64,000 nucleotides of DNA from Maribellus luteus (GTDB lineage Bacteria > Bacteroidota > Bacteroidia > Bacteroidales > Prolixibacteraceae), in the NCBI RefSeq assembly GCF_003576475.1, contig NZ_QWGR01000003.1, positions 310,001 to 374,000 of the forward strand, given 5' to 3'. A model generated the notes under the pieces. The model was not told the DNA's origin, searched no databases, and saw nothing but the letters and a program-made list of their open reading frames with translations. Positions 53,359 to 64,000 of this stretch are shown piece by piece; the first letter of the stretch is position 1, and every line of letters begins with the position of its first letter. The translations under genes and the position numbers were made by a program.

Positions 53359-54306
53359 TTATTTCAATGTTTTCAGGTATTCAATAATATTGTTTACATC
53401 ATCGTCTGAAAGTTGCCCTTCATACGTCAGCATCAGCCCTTTCTGATAGCCGTCAGCAATATCAGCATTCGGATCAAATATCGAGCGTTTGATGTATTCT
53501 TCATCCACGGTAACCTCGCGTTTATCACGCCCGGTTACAACAGTTTGTGTTTCGCCCCAGATTCCTTTAAAACTTGGCCCAACGAGGCGGGTTCCGTCGA
53601 TGGTATGGCAGGCAAAACAGCCAATATTCTGCATAATCCGTTTTCCGGTAGCTGCAGGCGATTCAACCGCTGCCACCGAAGCTGCCACACTTGTAGTATC
53701 GGCAATCCAGGCCTGAAAAGCCGAATCTTTCATAACCTCCACATAGGTATACATGTAGGAGTGCTGCAAACCGCAATACTCGGCACAAAACAATTCGTAA
53801 GTTCCTTCTTTCTGCGGTTCAAACCACATAAAATTGTCTTTCTTTCCGGGCACCATGTCCTGTTTTACCCGGAAAGCCGGAATGTACAAACTGTGCAGTA
53901 CATCCATCGCCACCAAGTTCAGTTTCACCGGTTTGTCTTTCGGAAGAAACAAGGTATCCGACCTTCTCCCGTTATCGTATTCAAAACTAAAATTCCACAT
54001 CCGGCCGTAAACCGTTACTTCCATGGCATCTTTTGGCGGCTTGTGCATGGGTTTCCAGCCTGCCCAGCCATAATAAAACATCAGCATGGTCAGCAAAAAC
54101 GGAATGATCGTCCAGATGATCTCCAGTTTTGTACTTCCCTCGATCTGAGTCGGTTTCGGATTTTTCTTTTTATTGTACTTGTAAATGAAATACAACATAA
54201 CAGCCGTTAAACCAATCAGGAATATGAAACATATTGCCAGGATTATAATAAAGGCCGTGTCAACACCTTGTACAAAATTTGAGGCTTGAGTCACTTCTGA
54301 GTTCAT
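53359..54306 (-). CDS. coxB: Cytochrome c oxidase subunit II with fused cytochrome c
   Basis: A 315-residue subunit II with two N-terminal membrane helices (about 17-40 and 62-80), a cupredoxin domain carrying the CuA ligands FCAEYCGLQHSYM (about 178-190), and a C-terminal cytochrome c with CFACH (about 227) and a distal methionine. The fusion defines a caa3-type oxidase that takes electrons directly from a c-type donor. Two bases upstream of it ends the subunit IV gene. Confidence 0.96.
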   Translation of the reverse strand: MNSEVTQASNFVQGVDTAFIIILAICFIFLIGLTAVMLYFIYKYNKKKNPKPTQIEGSTKLEIIWTIIPFLLTMLMFYYGWAGWKPMHKPPKDAMEVTVYGRMWNFSFEYDNGRRSDTLFLPKDKPVKLNLVAMDVLHSLYIPAFRVKQDMVPGKKDNFMWFEPQKEGTYELFCAEYCGLQHSYMYTYVEVMKDSAFQAWIADTTSVAASVAAVESPAATGKRIMQNIGCFACHTIDGTRLVGPSFKGIWGETQTVVTGRDKREVTVDEEYIKRSIFDPNADIADGYQKGLMLTYEGQLSDDDVNNIIEYLKTLK

Positions 54307-54308
54307 AG

Positions 54309-54593
54309 CTATCTATAAAGGTAATCTAAAAAGGTTATCACTATCATCACCAAAAAGATGGCGAACACAAAGCCGACCATAATCTTGATATAAGGTTTAT
54401 CGTATTTCAGGTGCATGAAATAGTTCAAAACCAGATATGATTTAACTATTGCAAACAATAAGGCAGCTGCCACCGTATAGTCCCGCAGTTCGATGCTGGT
54501 GATCCATACCGACGCAAAAGTGAGAGCCAGTAAGGCAATCAACACAACAAAATACAGCCGATAGGGAACTATGTGATGCTTTTCTCCGGACAT
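54309..54593 (-). CDS. Cytochrome c oxidase subunit IV family protein
   Basis: A 94-residue protein with three membrane helices of the COX4_pro/CyoD-like family (IVPYRLYFVVLIALLALTFA, the SYLVLNYFMHLKYD segment). It stabilises the oxidase. It sits between coxC and coxB with small gaps, in the operon order A-C-D-B. Confidence 0.88.
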   Translation of the reverse strand: MSGEKHHIVPYRLYFVVLIALLALTFASVWITSIELRDYTVAAALLFAIVKSYLVLNYFMHLKYDKPYIKIMVGFVFAIFLVMIVITFLDYLYR

Positions 54594-54605
54594 ATTGATT
54601 TAGTT

Positions 54606-55229
54606 TTAGTGTATTAAGTAAAATAACGGGAACAGGAAAATCCAGATCAGGTCGACCAGGTGCCAGTACAGTCCGCAATTATCGAGCAGCGAAGGCCGGT
54701 CGGGATGCACTTTCCCTCGTACAAGGCCACGTACGGCAAAAACCATGATCGCCATCCCGATGATGATGTGCAGGGCATGCAAGCCGGTCATTACGAAGTA
54801 CAATCCGAAAAACAAAACCTCGCCGTGGCTCATTTCGTTCATCATGTGTTCTGATCCCGGCCAGATTCCGTGCGAAAATTTCACTCCCCACTCAAAGTAT
54901 TTATTGACCAAAAAAGCAAGCCCGATCACAAAAGTGACACTCACCAGGGCTATCGCCACATTTCGCTGTCCTTTTTGCAAAGCAGTAGTAGCCATGGCAA
55001 TGGTCATACTACTTATCAGCAGGATAACGGTATTCACTGTCCCGATAACCCGGTTCAACTCCTCGCCTGCCAGGTGAAATGCCTCGGGGTTCATATAGCG
55101 GTACACTGCGTAAATAACGAACAGCGCTCCAAAAAGCAGTAATTCAGTAAATATAAACAACCACATGCCGACTTTCGACGACTCGGCATCGTACATATCG
55201 GGATGTTCTACATGATGTGCATGTTCCAT
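54606..55229 (-). CDS. coxC: Cytochrome c oxidase subunit III
   Basis: A 207-residue membrane protein with five helices of the five-helix subunit III type (no first two helices), typical of caa3 and quinol oxidases. Segments SSKVGMWLFIFTELLLFG and GLHALHIIIGM match the family; a glutamate lies in the first of these. Next to coxA and the subunit IV gene. Confidence 0.94.
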   Translation of the reverse strand: MEHAHHVEHPDMYDAESSKVGMWLFIFTELLLFGALFVIYAVYRYMNPEAFHLAGEELNRVIGTVNTVILLISSMTIAMATTALQKGQRNVAIALVSVTFVIGLAFLVNKYFEWGVKFSHGIWPGSEHMMNEMSHGEVLFFGLYFVMTGLHALHIIIGMAIMVFAVRGLVRGKVHPDRPSLLDNCGLYWHLVDLIWIFLFPLFYLIH

Positions 55230-55246
55230 ATCCGTTTAGTTAAGTT

Positions 55247-56857
55247 TTATTCGTAATTGTAAGGTCCGTCTTTTTCTCCGAGTACCGGTTCTTCGTCAAA
55301 GTTCAACACCGGAGGAGGCGATGGAACGGTCCATTCGAGGGTTCTACCGTGCCATGGATTGGCTTCGGCAGGCGCTCCTTTTCGGGCTGAACGCACCAGG
55401 TTCACCACAATGATAATGAAACCGGTTACCAGTACCCAGGAACCGAACGTACTCAGGATGTTACCACCATGGAATTCTTCGAGGTAGTCGTAATAACGGC
55501 GGGGCATCCCCATCATTCCCAGGTAAAACATGGGCGTATAAAGTGCCAGGAAACCAACAAAGAAAACCAGCCAGCCGGTGTTGGCCCAGGCTTTATCATA
55601 CATTCGCCCAAAAATTTTTGGGAACCAGTAATGAATGGCGGCAAAAAAGGCAAAACCTGTTCCGCCAAATACGATGTAGTGGAAATGCGCTACCACAAAA
55701 GCCGTGTCGTGTACATGAACATCGGTTGCCAGAGCTCCCAGAACAAGGCCGCTTAAACCACCGATCATAAAAACAAAAATAAACGACACCGCCCAGTAAA
55801 AGGGAGTTTGAACATTGATCGATCCTTTGTACAGGGTCGAAATCCAGTTGAACACCTTAATGGCACTCGGAATCGCCACTATAAATGTCAACAGCGAGAA
55901 ATAATACTGGGCTGTTCCGCTCATCCCGGCCGTGAACATGTGGTGTCCCCAAACAAGGTATCCCACAAATGCAATGGCCATTGTTGAAGCGATGAGTGCT
56001 TTGTACCCAAAAATATGTTTTTGTGCAAAAGTCGGTATAATCTCAGAAATCGCCCCCATGGCCGGAAGTATCATGATGTAAACCGCCGGATGCGAATAAA
56101 TCCAGAATAAATGCTGGTAAAGGATGGGATCACCTCCCAGTGCAGGGTCAAAAATACCGACACCAAACACACGCTCCAGCGCTACCAGTACCAGGGTGAT
56201 ACCTACCACCGGCGTTGCCAAAAGCTGAATCCAGGCGGTTCCGTACAGCGTCCAAACAAAAAGCGGCAGTTTCATCCACTTCATTCCTTTACACCGTAAG
56301 CGGTGAATGGTTACCAAAAAGTTCAGCCCGGTAAGAATGGATGAAAACCCTAATACAAAGGCGCCAAAAATGGCCGGTAACATGTTTGTTCCTGTTTTAA
56401 AACTGTAAGGTGCGTAAAAAGTCCAGCCGGTGTCGGGCGACCCTTTACCAAAAAGCAAAGCTGCCAGTACCAGGAAAACTCCGGCCACATACAACCACCA
56501 CGACAGCAGGTTCAGTTTTGGGAAAGCTACATCGCGTGCGCCGATCATAATCGGCAACATCAGGTTACCAAAAACTGCCGGCAGTCCGGGGACCACCACC
56601 ATAAATATCATGATCACACCATGAACGGTAAAAACCGAATTGTAAGTCTGGGCTTCCATGATGGTTTTTCCGGGAGCCAGCAATTCGAATTTCATGGCCA
56701 GCCCCAGTAATACACCTGTTGTAAACATGGTAGCTATTGAATACAGATACAACAGTCCGATTCTTTTGTGATCTGTTGATAAAATCCATCCGAGCAAACC
56801 TTTGTACTTTCCCTGATAGGTTAAATAATTTGCTCCGTTAACAGCAGTTGTTTGCAT
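55247..56857 (-). CDS. coxA: Cytochrome c oxidase subunit I
   Basis: A 536-residue heme-copper oxidase core, reducing O2 to water and pumping protons. The heme ligand is in VFTVHGVIMIF, the CuB site in FWIYSHPAVYIM with the His-Tyr cross-link, the His pair in WGHHMF, and the heme ligands in AHFHYIVFGG. The A-family K- and D-channel region (YSHPEVY-like YSHPAVY, Ala for Glu) fits a type-A2 oxidase without the glutamate, as in Rhodothermus-like caa3. Second gene of the operon after sco. Confidence 0.96.
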   Translation of the reverse strand: MQTTAVNGANYLTYQGKYKGLLGWILSTDHKRIGLLYLYSIATMFTTGVLLGLAMKFELLAPGKTIMEAQTYNSVFTVHGVIMIFMVVVPGLPAVFGNLMLPIMIGARDVAFPKLNLLSWWLYVAGVFLVLAALLFGKGSPDTGWTFYAPYSFKTGTNMLPAIFGAFVLGFSSILTGLNFLVTIHRLRCKGMKWMKLPLFVWTLYGTAWIQLLATPVVGITLVLVALERVFGVGIFDPALGGDPILYQHLFWIYSHPAVYIMILPAMGAISEIIPTFAQKHIFGYKALIASTMAIAFVGYLVWGHHMFTAGMSGTAQYYFSLLTFIVAIPSAIKVFNWISTLYKGSINVQTPFYWAVSFIFVFMIGGLSGLVLGALATDVHVHDTAFVVAHFHYIVFGGTGFAFFAAIHYWFPKIFGRMYDKAWANTGWLVFFVGFLALYTPMFYLGMMGMPRRYYDYLEEFHGGNILSTFGSWVLVTGFIIIVVNLVRSARKGAPAEANPWHGRTLEWTVPSPPPVLNFDEEPVLGEKDGPYNYE

Positions 56858-56867
56858 AAAGTTTTAT

Positions 56868-57686
56868 TTAAATTGACTTCTTACGTTTTGGTTTTATTAC
56901 CAAAACAAGCAGCAACACCACAGCAAAAAACATGATCAGTGTTCCGCCAATTTTTGTGACATTTAGTACATATGTTTGACCTTGCGGGTCGTATGAATAA
57001 CAAAACCGTAAAACCTTGTTGAGGGTAGGTCCCGACTGTCCTTTGGAGGCTTCCACAATCGCCATTTTCCATTCAAAAGGCAAAAAGTACAAACCGTTCA
57101 GGTAGCGGGTTATTTTGCCATCGGGGCTGACAACTGTCAGCGATGCCGCATGCAAATAATCGTTGCCAGTTTTTTTGTATTTAAAACCTGTTGCCGTGGT
57201 AGCCCTTAAAATACTGGCCGTGTCCGAGACAAAATATTTCCACCCGGTTTTTGCGGCTTCCACTTTGTCGGCATTGTTCATCAGGTTCAGGTAATTGTTT
57301 TTTTTGCGAATCCCCAGATCGATGGTTTCGGTGGGATCAAAACTGATGGTCAGCACCTGGTAATCTTTTCCCGGTATTAACTCCGACTTGTCCATCACAC
57401 CTGCCACCGCTTCCATCAGCGGGCTGCAAATTCCGGGGCAACGGTAATATACAAAGTTGATGATGGTGGGTTTATCAATAAGATCGGCCAGCCAAACCTG
57501 CTCCCCAGCTTCGTTGATAAGCGAAATACTATCGGGAAGAAAATCATCGAGATGTTCAACTACTCCGATTTCCACATCATCGGCACTGGCTGAAGGATTA
57601 ATAACCTCCTGAGCCAGGATGGCTTTACCACCCCAAAAAAGAAGTACAGTGACAATCAGTAATTTTATGATAAGCTGATTTCTCAT
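56868..57686 (-). CDS. SCO1/SenC-family copper chaperone
   Basis: A 272-residue membrane-anchored thioredoxin-fold protein that delivers copper to the CuA site. N-terminal signal/anchor, the copper motif RCPGICSPLM (CxxxC) near 84-93, a distal histidine in DYLHAASL, and an extra C-terminal helix (about 247-266). First gene of the caa3 operon, ten bases before coxA. Confidence 0.93.
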   Translation of the reverse strand: MRNQLIIKLLIVTVLLFWGGKAILAQEVINPSASADDVEIGVVEHLDDFLPDSISLINEAGEQVWLADLIDKPTIINFVYYRCPGICSPLMEAVAGVMDKSELIPGKDYQVLTISFDPTETIDLGIRKKNNYLNLMNNADKVEAAKTGWKYFVSDTASILRATTATGFKYKKTGNDYLHAASLTVVSPDGKITRYLNGLYFLPFEWKMAIVEASKGQSGPTLNKVLRFCYSYDPQGQTYVLNVTKIGGTLIMFFAVVLLLVLVIKPKRKKSI

Positions 57687-58013
57687 TTTTTAATCCAGTT
57701 TTAGCAGGCTCTGTCTTTTATCCTTTACTCTGATTTGCTTGTCTGCCATTGGTTTCAGACAAAAGACATCCAAGCAAAAAAGACAATCGACTCAAATTGT
57801 TCGTTAATAAAACCACAAAAGCTTCTGAATGTTTATGCAAAACTGCTGTTTCTTAATGTTTTTCGAATTTGCCTGAGTCAGCCTATCCACCAAAAAATCA
57901 TTTGTTCAGAACACAAATGCCAAAAAACGCAGGAAACATCCGATGAAAAAGGGAGAAAAATTCAAGAGAAATGATTATTTTCACAAGGTCAAAAGCTGAA
58001 AAGCTTATTTAAA

Positions 58014-58031
58014 ATATGTTTTACAACATAT
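58014..58031. promoter_or_regulatory. Crp/Fnr-like palindrome between oxidase operons
   Basis: Perfect inverted repeat ATATGTT-TTAC-AACATAT. The half-site length and four-base gap fit the Crp/Fnr superfamily layout, though the bases differ from the classical TTGAT-N4-ATCAA. Confidence 0.4.
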
Positions 58032-58277
58032 AAATTCATTCCCTGGATCGACTTTATGTTGAACTACCCCTTCAAGCGAAAAACCCAATGGAACAATCCC
58101 CGGTTTTAGTTTGTTCACACAAAATTTCACGAAAATTTACTAATGACTGCTATTGCCGTTCTACTCAATTGTTTATTCAAAAATAAAAGTTGATTTTTTT
58201 ACCATTTTACGCTGTAACTAACTCTCACCTAGCTATCTGAGACATTTTTGTCTTTTATTCTTAACGAAAAATTGTTA

Positions 58278-58308
58278 TTTGGAACGATCCCCATATTTTA
58301 TAATTTCG
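58278..58308 (+). promoter_or_regulatory. Promoter of the Fe-S/NrfD/cbb3 cluster
   Basis: TTTG (58278-58281), 19-base spacer, TAATTTCG (58301-58308): the Bacteroidota consensus with one mismatch in the -7 box. The ATG follows 53 bases later. Confidence 0.7.
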
Positions 58309-58361
58309 CTACAGAAGGAATGTTAGTTCCTCTGAATTAGTTGATAAAAATTGTCAGTTTT

Positions 58362-59279
58362 ATGGAAAAGAAATCGCGCAGAAGCTTTGTGAAAGCTCTT
58401 GGAGTATCTATCGGAGCAGCAGGAGTAGTCGGTGGATCGTCAATTTTGAATTCCTGTACCCAGGTGGCCTCCACCAACAGCGACACAATCACCTTGTTAA
58501 CTTCAAGCGGCGAGTTGATGAAAGTGGATAAATCGCAGCTAAAACCTGCCGACCTGCCAAGTTTGTCGGAAAATCAAAAGCGTGGTCGCGAAGGCTTACC
58601 CGGAAGAAAATTTGTAATGGTAATTGACCTTTCGAAATGCCGGAATGCGCGCCAGTGTATGAAAGCCTGCCAGAACCACCACCAGCTCCGGCCCGAACAG
58701 CATCATATTAATGTATTGCAGATGCAGGATGCCGAAAATACGGCTCCGTACTACATGCCCAAGCCCTGTCAGCATTGCGATAACCCGCCCTGTACCAAGG
58801 TTTGCCCGGTAAATGCCACTTTCAAACGCGAAGACGGGATTGTGCTGATCGACAACGAACGTTGCATCGGATGCCGTTTCTGTATTGCTGCCTGCCCGTA
58901 TTCAGCAAGGGTTTTCAACTGGTTTGAACCACGCGACGCCGAAAAATACGAAGGCGTAACCTATAATATCGAAGCCAATGTTCCGCAGAAAAAAGGAACC
59001 ATTTCTAAATGTTTGTTTAGTGCCGACCGTTTGCGCGATGGTAAACTTCCCTCGTGCGTATCAGCCTGTCCGAACGGCGTTTACTGGTTTGGCGACCAGA
59101 ACGAAGATGCCGTTACCAACGGAACTACACACGAAACAACCAGCTTTAGCAAGTTAATTAAAGACAATGCAGCGTACACGTTAATGGAAGAACTCGGTAC
59201 CAAACCAAGGGTTTACTATCTTCCTCCAAAAGACAGGGCATTTCCATTCCAGGGAGAAATTGATCAACACCATTCATAA
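58362..59279 (+). CDS. Tat-exported DmsB-like iron-sulfur protein
   Basis: A 305-residue electron-transfer protein with a twin-arginine signal (SRRSFVKALG) and a lipobox-like LNSC. Four cysteine groups of the DmsB/NrfC/ActB2 type follow, but two are short of one cysteine: group I reads CRNARQCMKAC (second Cys is Ala) and group IV reads CLFSADRL...CVSAC (second Cys is Ser). Groups II (CQHCDNPPCTKVC) and III (CIGCRFCIAAC) are complete. It probably shuttles electrons between the NrfD-like partner and the c-type cytochrome outside the membrane. Confidence 0.9.
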   Translation: MEKKSRRSFVKALGVSIGAAGVVGGSSILNSCTQVASTNSDTITLLTSSGELMKVDKSQLKPADLPSLSENQKRGREGLPGRKFVMVIDLSKCRNARQCMKACQNHHQLRPEQHHINVLQMQDAENTAPYYMPKPCQHCDNPPCTKVCPVNATFKREDGIVLIDNERCIGCRFCIAACPYSARVFNWFEPRDAEKYEGVTYNIEANVPQKKGTISKCLFSADRLRDGKLPSCVSACPNGVYWFGDQNEDAVTNGTTHETTSFSKLIKDNAAYTLMEELGTKPRVYYLPPKDRAFPFQGEIDQHHS

Positions 59280-59297
59280 TCAACTAATATCAGCAAC

Positions 59298-60656
59298 ATG
59301 GATAAAGTCAAATCACCGGAAGAATCCCGGAAGCTGCTAGATAAAATTACATTCGATCTCACGCGTTCCATTGTAAAACGCGACGAGTTCACCAACTTTT
59401 GGTACTTTTTACTGATCATCTTTGCCCTCGTCGGATTGTGGGGCTGGGGGATCCAGATACGCGACGGACTTGGCGTTACCGGAATGCGCGATTATGTGTC
59501 GTGGGGAATGTACATTGCCAACTTTGTATTTTTTGTGGCCGTTAGTCTGATCGGCTTCCTCATCAGTTCGGCTTTGCATCTTTTGAAAATAAAGTGGTCG
59601 AAAGTAATCTCGCGTGTTGCCGAACAAGTGGCAATTGCTGCCGTTGCGCTGGCCGGTATCATTATAGTAACCGACATGGGGCGCCCCGACCGCTTTCTGA
59701 ATGTGTTCCTGCACGGACGTTTTGCTTCGCCCATTATCTGGGACGTTACGGTGGTAACCACTTATCTCACCATCTCGGTGTTGCTGTATTATTTACCATT
59801 GATTCCGGATTTGGCCTTGCTGCGCGATAAAGGCACTGATGACATTCCGCAATGGAAAAGAAATATATACCGCATCCTTGCCCTGGGCTGGAAAGGCCAT
59901 GCCGAACAATACAAACTGATCGCGCATGCCATGCGTATCCTGATGATTTTGATCATCCCGGTGGGGCTTTCAATCCATACCGTTACTTCGTGGCTGTTTG
60001 CCGCCACTTTACGCTCGGGCTGGGACACCACTATTTTCGGACCCTATTTCGTGGCCGGTGCCTTTGTGGCCGGTGTAGCCGCGGTTATCATTGTCATGTT
60101 CCTGTACCGTACGCGCTACGGACTAAAAGATTATTTTGAAGATTACCACTTCAACATGATGGGAAAACTGTTTGTGTTGGTTTGCCTGGTTTATCTTTAT
60201 TTCAACATCAACGAATTCCTGGTTCCGGGTTATAAAATGAAAACGGCTGAAAGTATTCACCTTTCCAACCTGTTTACCGGTAAATATTCCACCATGTTTT
60301 GGGCCACGCAATTTTTCGGGTTGCTGCTTCCGATTACACTGATGGTAAACAAATACTTCAGGAAACCGGTACCTATTACAATCATTTCGGTGTTTGTGCT
60401 GATCGCTTCGTGGTTCAAGCGTTACATTATTGTAATCCCCACCCTGGAGCATCCATTTCTGCCGGTTCAGAATGTACCCGAGAATTTTCAGCATTACGCG
60501 CCCACCAGCATCGAAATCATGATTACGGTGTTTTCGTTTATGGCGGCCTTGCTGATTATTACGGTCCTGGCCAAAATGTTCCCCGTAATTACGATCTGGG
60601 AATATGCAGAAGAAAAGGGCATTTCAAGAGAAATTATTTCGGAACCCAAAAAATAA
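59298..60656 (+). CDS. NrfD/PsrC-family membrane subunit
   Basis: A 452-residue membrane protein with about nine to ten helices of the NrfD/PsrC/ActC type, the quinone-reacting subunit of modular complexes. Segments MRDYVSWGMYIANFVFFVAV and DMGRPDRFLNV in the first half fit the family. Adjacent to a matching Fe-S protein and a cytochrome c, as in a quinol:cytochrome c route resembling a reduced Alternative Complex III. The true physiological donor is not visible. Confidence 0.9.
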   Translation: MDKVKSPEESRKLLDKITFDLTRSIVKRDEFTNFWYFLLIIFALVGLWGWGIQIRDGLGVTGMRDYVSWGMYIANFVFFVAVSLIGFLISSALHLLKIKWSKVISRVAEQVAIAAVALAGIIIVTDMGRPDRFLNVFLHGRFASPIIWDVTVVTTYLTISVLLYYLPLIPDLALLRDKGTDDIPQWKRNIYRILALGWKGHAEQYKLIAHAMRILMILIIPVGLSIHTVTSWLFAATLRSGWDTTIFGPYFVAGAFVAGVAAVIIVMFLYRTRYGLKDYFEDYHFNMMGKLFVLVCLVYLYFNINEFLVPGYKMKTAESIHLSNLFTGKYSTMFWATQFFGLLLPITLMVNKYFRKPVPITIISVFVLIASWFKRYIIVIPTLEHPFLPVQNVPENFQHYAPTSIEIMITVFSFMAALLIITVLAKMFPVITIWEYAEEKGISREIISEPKK

Positions 60657-60662
60657 GGAAAG

Positions 60663-61541
60663 ATGAAGAAGCAAATCATACTTACACTGGTAATTGCCCT
60701 GATGTCTGTTTTTCAGGGATTGGCGCAGGAATGGTTGGTTCCGGATGATCAGAAAACCTTAACCAATCCGTCGGAATACAATCTTTCCAACGTAAAAAAA
60801 GGGAAAGACCTGTACATGAAAAACTGTAAGTCGTGCCACGGCGATCCCGGAAAACACAACGGCTTACCCCTTGTGCCTGCACCACCGGATGTGGTGTCGG
60901 AGAAAATGCAGAACAACACCGATGGGGAACTGCACTACAAAATCACCAAAGGACGAGGTGGAATGCCTCAGTTCGAGATTACCATTTCGGATGACGACCG
61001 CTGGAGACTGATCAACTTTATCCGGAACTTTGATCCTTCGCGCGAACAACTTTTGGTAGATGCTCCGCCTAAAAAAGCAAAACTGCTGGCTTCGGTCAAC
61101 GAAGTAGAAAAGAAAGTGGAGATTTTTGCTGAAGTGGAAGACGCCAACGGGTCGTTTGTAACCTTAACCGACGCTGCCGTAAAAATCTCGGCTAAAAAAG
61201 CTTTTGGAAACCTGCCAATCGGAGAAGTGCTTACCAATGCCGACGGCCGTGCGGAATACAAAATTCCGGAAACACTGATCGGTGACGAAAACGGGATGGT
61301 AAACATTGTGGTTCAGTTGGATGAAGCCTATATTACCGACAATGTTGTGCTGGATGCCGCTAAAGTAGGGCAACTCAAGCCGCAACCCAAGCTGATCAAA
61401 AAAGAAATTTTGTGGTCGACCAACGAAAACATCCAAACCTGGTTATTGTTATCCTACCTGGGTGCAGTTGGCGCTGCCTGGGCGGCCATCGCTTACGTAG
61501 TATTCCAGATTTTTAAGATCTGGCGCCTCGGAAAAGAATAA
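60663..61541 (+). CDS. Membrane-anchored cytochrome c with extra beta domain
   Basis: A 292-residue protein. Signal peptide 1-22, a monoheme cytochrome c (CKSCHG at 55-60, distal Met in GRGGMPQFE about 102), then a beta-rich segment (about 135-245) with TDAAVKISAKK and NADGRAEYKIPETL that looks like an Ig/transthyretin-type fold, and a C-terminal membrane helix (about 257-280). The middle domain is not usual for oxidase-linked cytochromes. It lies between the NrfD-like gene and ccoS with small gaps, so it is a likely electron carrier to the oxidase. Confidence 0.88.
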   Translation: MKKQIILTLVIALMSVFQGLAQEWLVPDDQKTLTNPSEYNLSNVKKGKDLYMKNCKSCHGDPGKHNGLPLVPAPPDVVSEKMQNNTDGELHYKITKGRGGMPQFEITISDDDRWRLINFIRNFDPSREQLLVDAPPKKAKLLASVNEVEKKVEIFAEVEDANGSFVTLTDAAVKISAKKAFGNLPIGEVLTNADGRAEYKIPETLIGDENGMVNIVVQLDEAYITDNVVLDAAKVGQLKPQPKLIKKEILWSTNENIQTWLLLSYLGAVGAAWAAIAYVVFQIFKIWRLGKE

Positions 61542-61548
61542 GATCGTT

Positions 61549-61731
61549 ATGAATATATTTTACCTGTTGATAGGAGTGAGTTTGCTGGCGGCCCTGATTT
61601 TTTTGGGAGCCTTTATCTGGGCGGTGCGCAATGGCCAGTTCGATGACAACGAGACACCTTCGATCAGGGTATTATTCGACGACGATGAACCGGAGACGGA
61701 AATAAACGAAGAAAAAAAACAAACGACATAA
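61549..61731 (+). CDS. ccoS: CcoS, cbb3 oxidase assembly protein
   Basis: A 60-residue protein with a single N-terminal membrane helix, the FIWAVRNGQFDD motif and an acidic tail, as in CcoS proteins that help insert cofactors into CcoN. The gap to the upstream cytochrome is seven bases and to ccoN nine. Confidence 0.9.
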   Translation: MNIFYLLIGVSLLAALIFLGAFIWAVRNGQFDDNETPSIRVLFDDDEPETEINEEKKQTT

Positions 61732-61740
61732 ATCCAGATT

Positions 61741-64000
<2,260 letters not shown>

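Larger units (their letters stand above)
57687..58361. other. Divergent control region between two terminal oxidase clusters
   Basis: About 675 bases without a gene. It contains a Crp/Fnr-like palindrome (58014-58031) and a full promoter for the plus-strand cluster (58278-58308). No strict -7 box for the minus-strand sco operon was found. Confidence 0.55.

Noticed and set aside
53413-54210. 265-codon frame on the plus strand
   Set aside because: Antisense shadow of coxB, which has complete CuA and heme motifs.
57735-57974. 79-codon frame between the oxidase operons
   Set aside because: Cysteine/lysine-rich, no signal or motif, and it lies in the probable control region.

Overview
The window looks like chromosomal DNA of a member of the Bacteroidota, most likely the order Marinilabiliales/Bacteroidales (inference). 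The reasons are the many upstream boxes that fit the Bacteroidota -7 promoter consensus TAnnTTTG, Bacteroidota-type families (S46 dipeptidyl-peptidase, DUF4837 lipoprotein, DUF1080 and Tat-exported Gfo/Idh/MocA enzymes, ISAon1-type transposase remains) and a respiratory gene set (caa3 oxidase, CcoNO fusion, quinol NO reductase) typical of facultative or microaerobic marine relatives.

Layout. 0.3-3.2 kb: a secreted GH32 fructan hydrolase, a thioredoxin-like protein and PepE. 3.4-8.4 kb: envelope and isoprenoid housekeeping (M23 peptidase, dxr, rseP, tatA, DUF4837 lipoprotein). 8.4-13.2 kb: metF and B12-dependent metH. 13.5-20.8 kb: an MFS transporter and a nitric-oxide defence locus (quinol NO reductase divergent from ric, an Rrf2 regulator, a racemase, a small protein, a ferredoxin and a DUF438-hemerythrin-PAS protein). 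21.3-26.9 kb: DUF1080 and two Tat-exported Gfo/Idh enzymes suggesting 3-keto-glycoside chemistry, a decayed transposase, a tRNA with CAT anticodon, and OsmC. 27.1-33.1 kb: DEAD-box helicase, outer-membrane barrel protein, creatininase-family amidohydrolase, S46 peptidase. 33.1-42.2 kb: rnhA, psd, small lipoproteins, rnhB, a glycosyltransferase, a flippase and a DUF3267 protein, separated by unusually repeat-rich intergenic DNA. 42.2-51.1 kb: methyltransferase/esterase pair, ChaN-like protein, PAS-LuxR regulator, a nadD-gmk-yicC run, mnmA, a double-spondin lipoprotein. 51.1-57.7 kb: rhlE-type helicase and a complete caa3 oxidase operon (sco-coxA-coxC-coxD-coxB-ctaB, minus strand). 58.3-64.0 kb: a divergent plus-strand cluster of Fe-S protein, NrfD-like membrane protein, cytochrome c, CcoS and a fused CcoN-CcoO that runs off the window end.

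Most striking non-coding structure: (1) a family of two-hairpin elements (19-nt hairpin, 12-nt linker, 13-15-nt hairpin) found at three intergenic sites, as inverted pairs at two of them, with covarying stems; (2) a 41-bp tandem repeat (35561-35841) whose palindromic core changes on both arms together; (3) three 309-bp imperfect repeats carrying two of the two-hairpin elements; (4) degenerate 7-bp and 8-bp periodic arrays next to stop codons; (5) a perfect 9-bp inverted repeat centred symmetrically between the divergent -7 boxes of the NO reductase and ric genes, probably the operator of the neighbouring Rrf2 regulator. No CRISPR array, rRNA, prophage or intact insertion sequence was seen.
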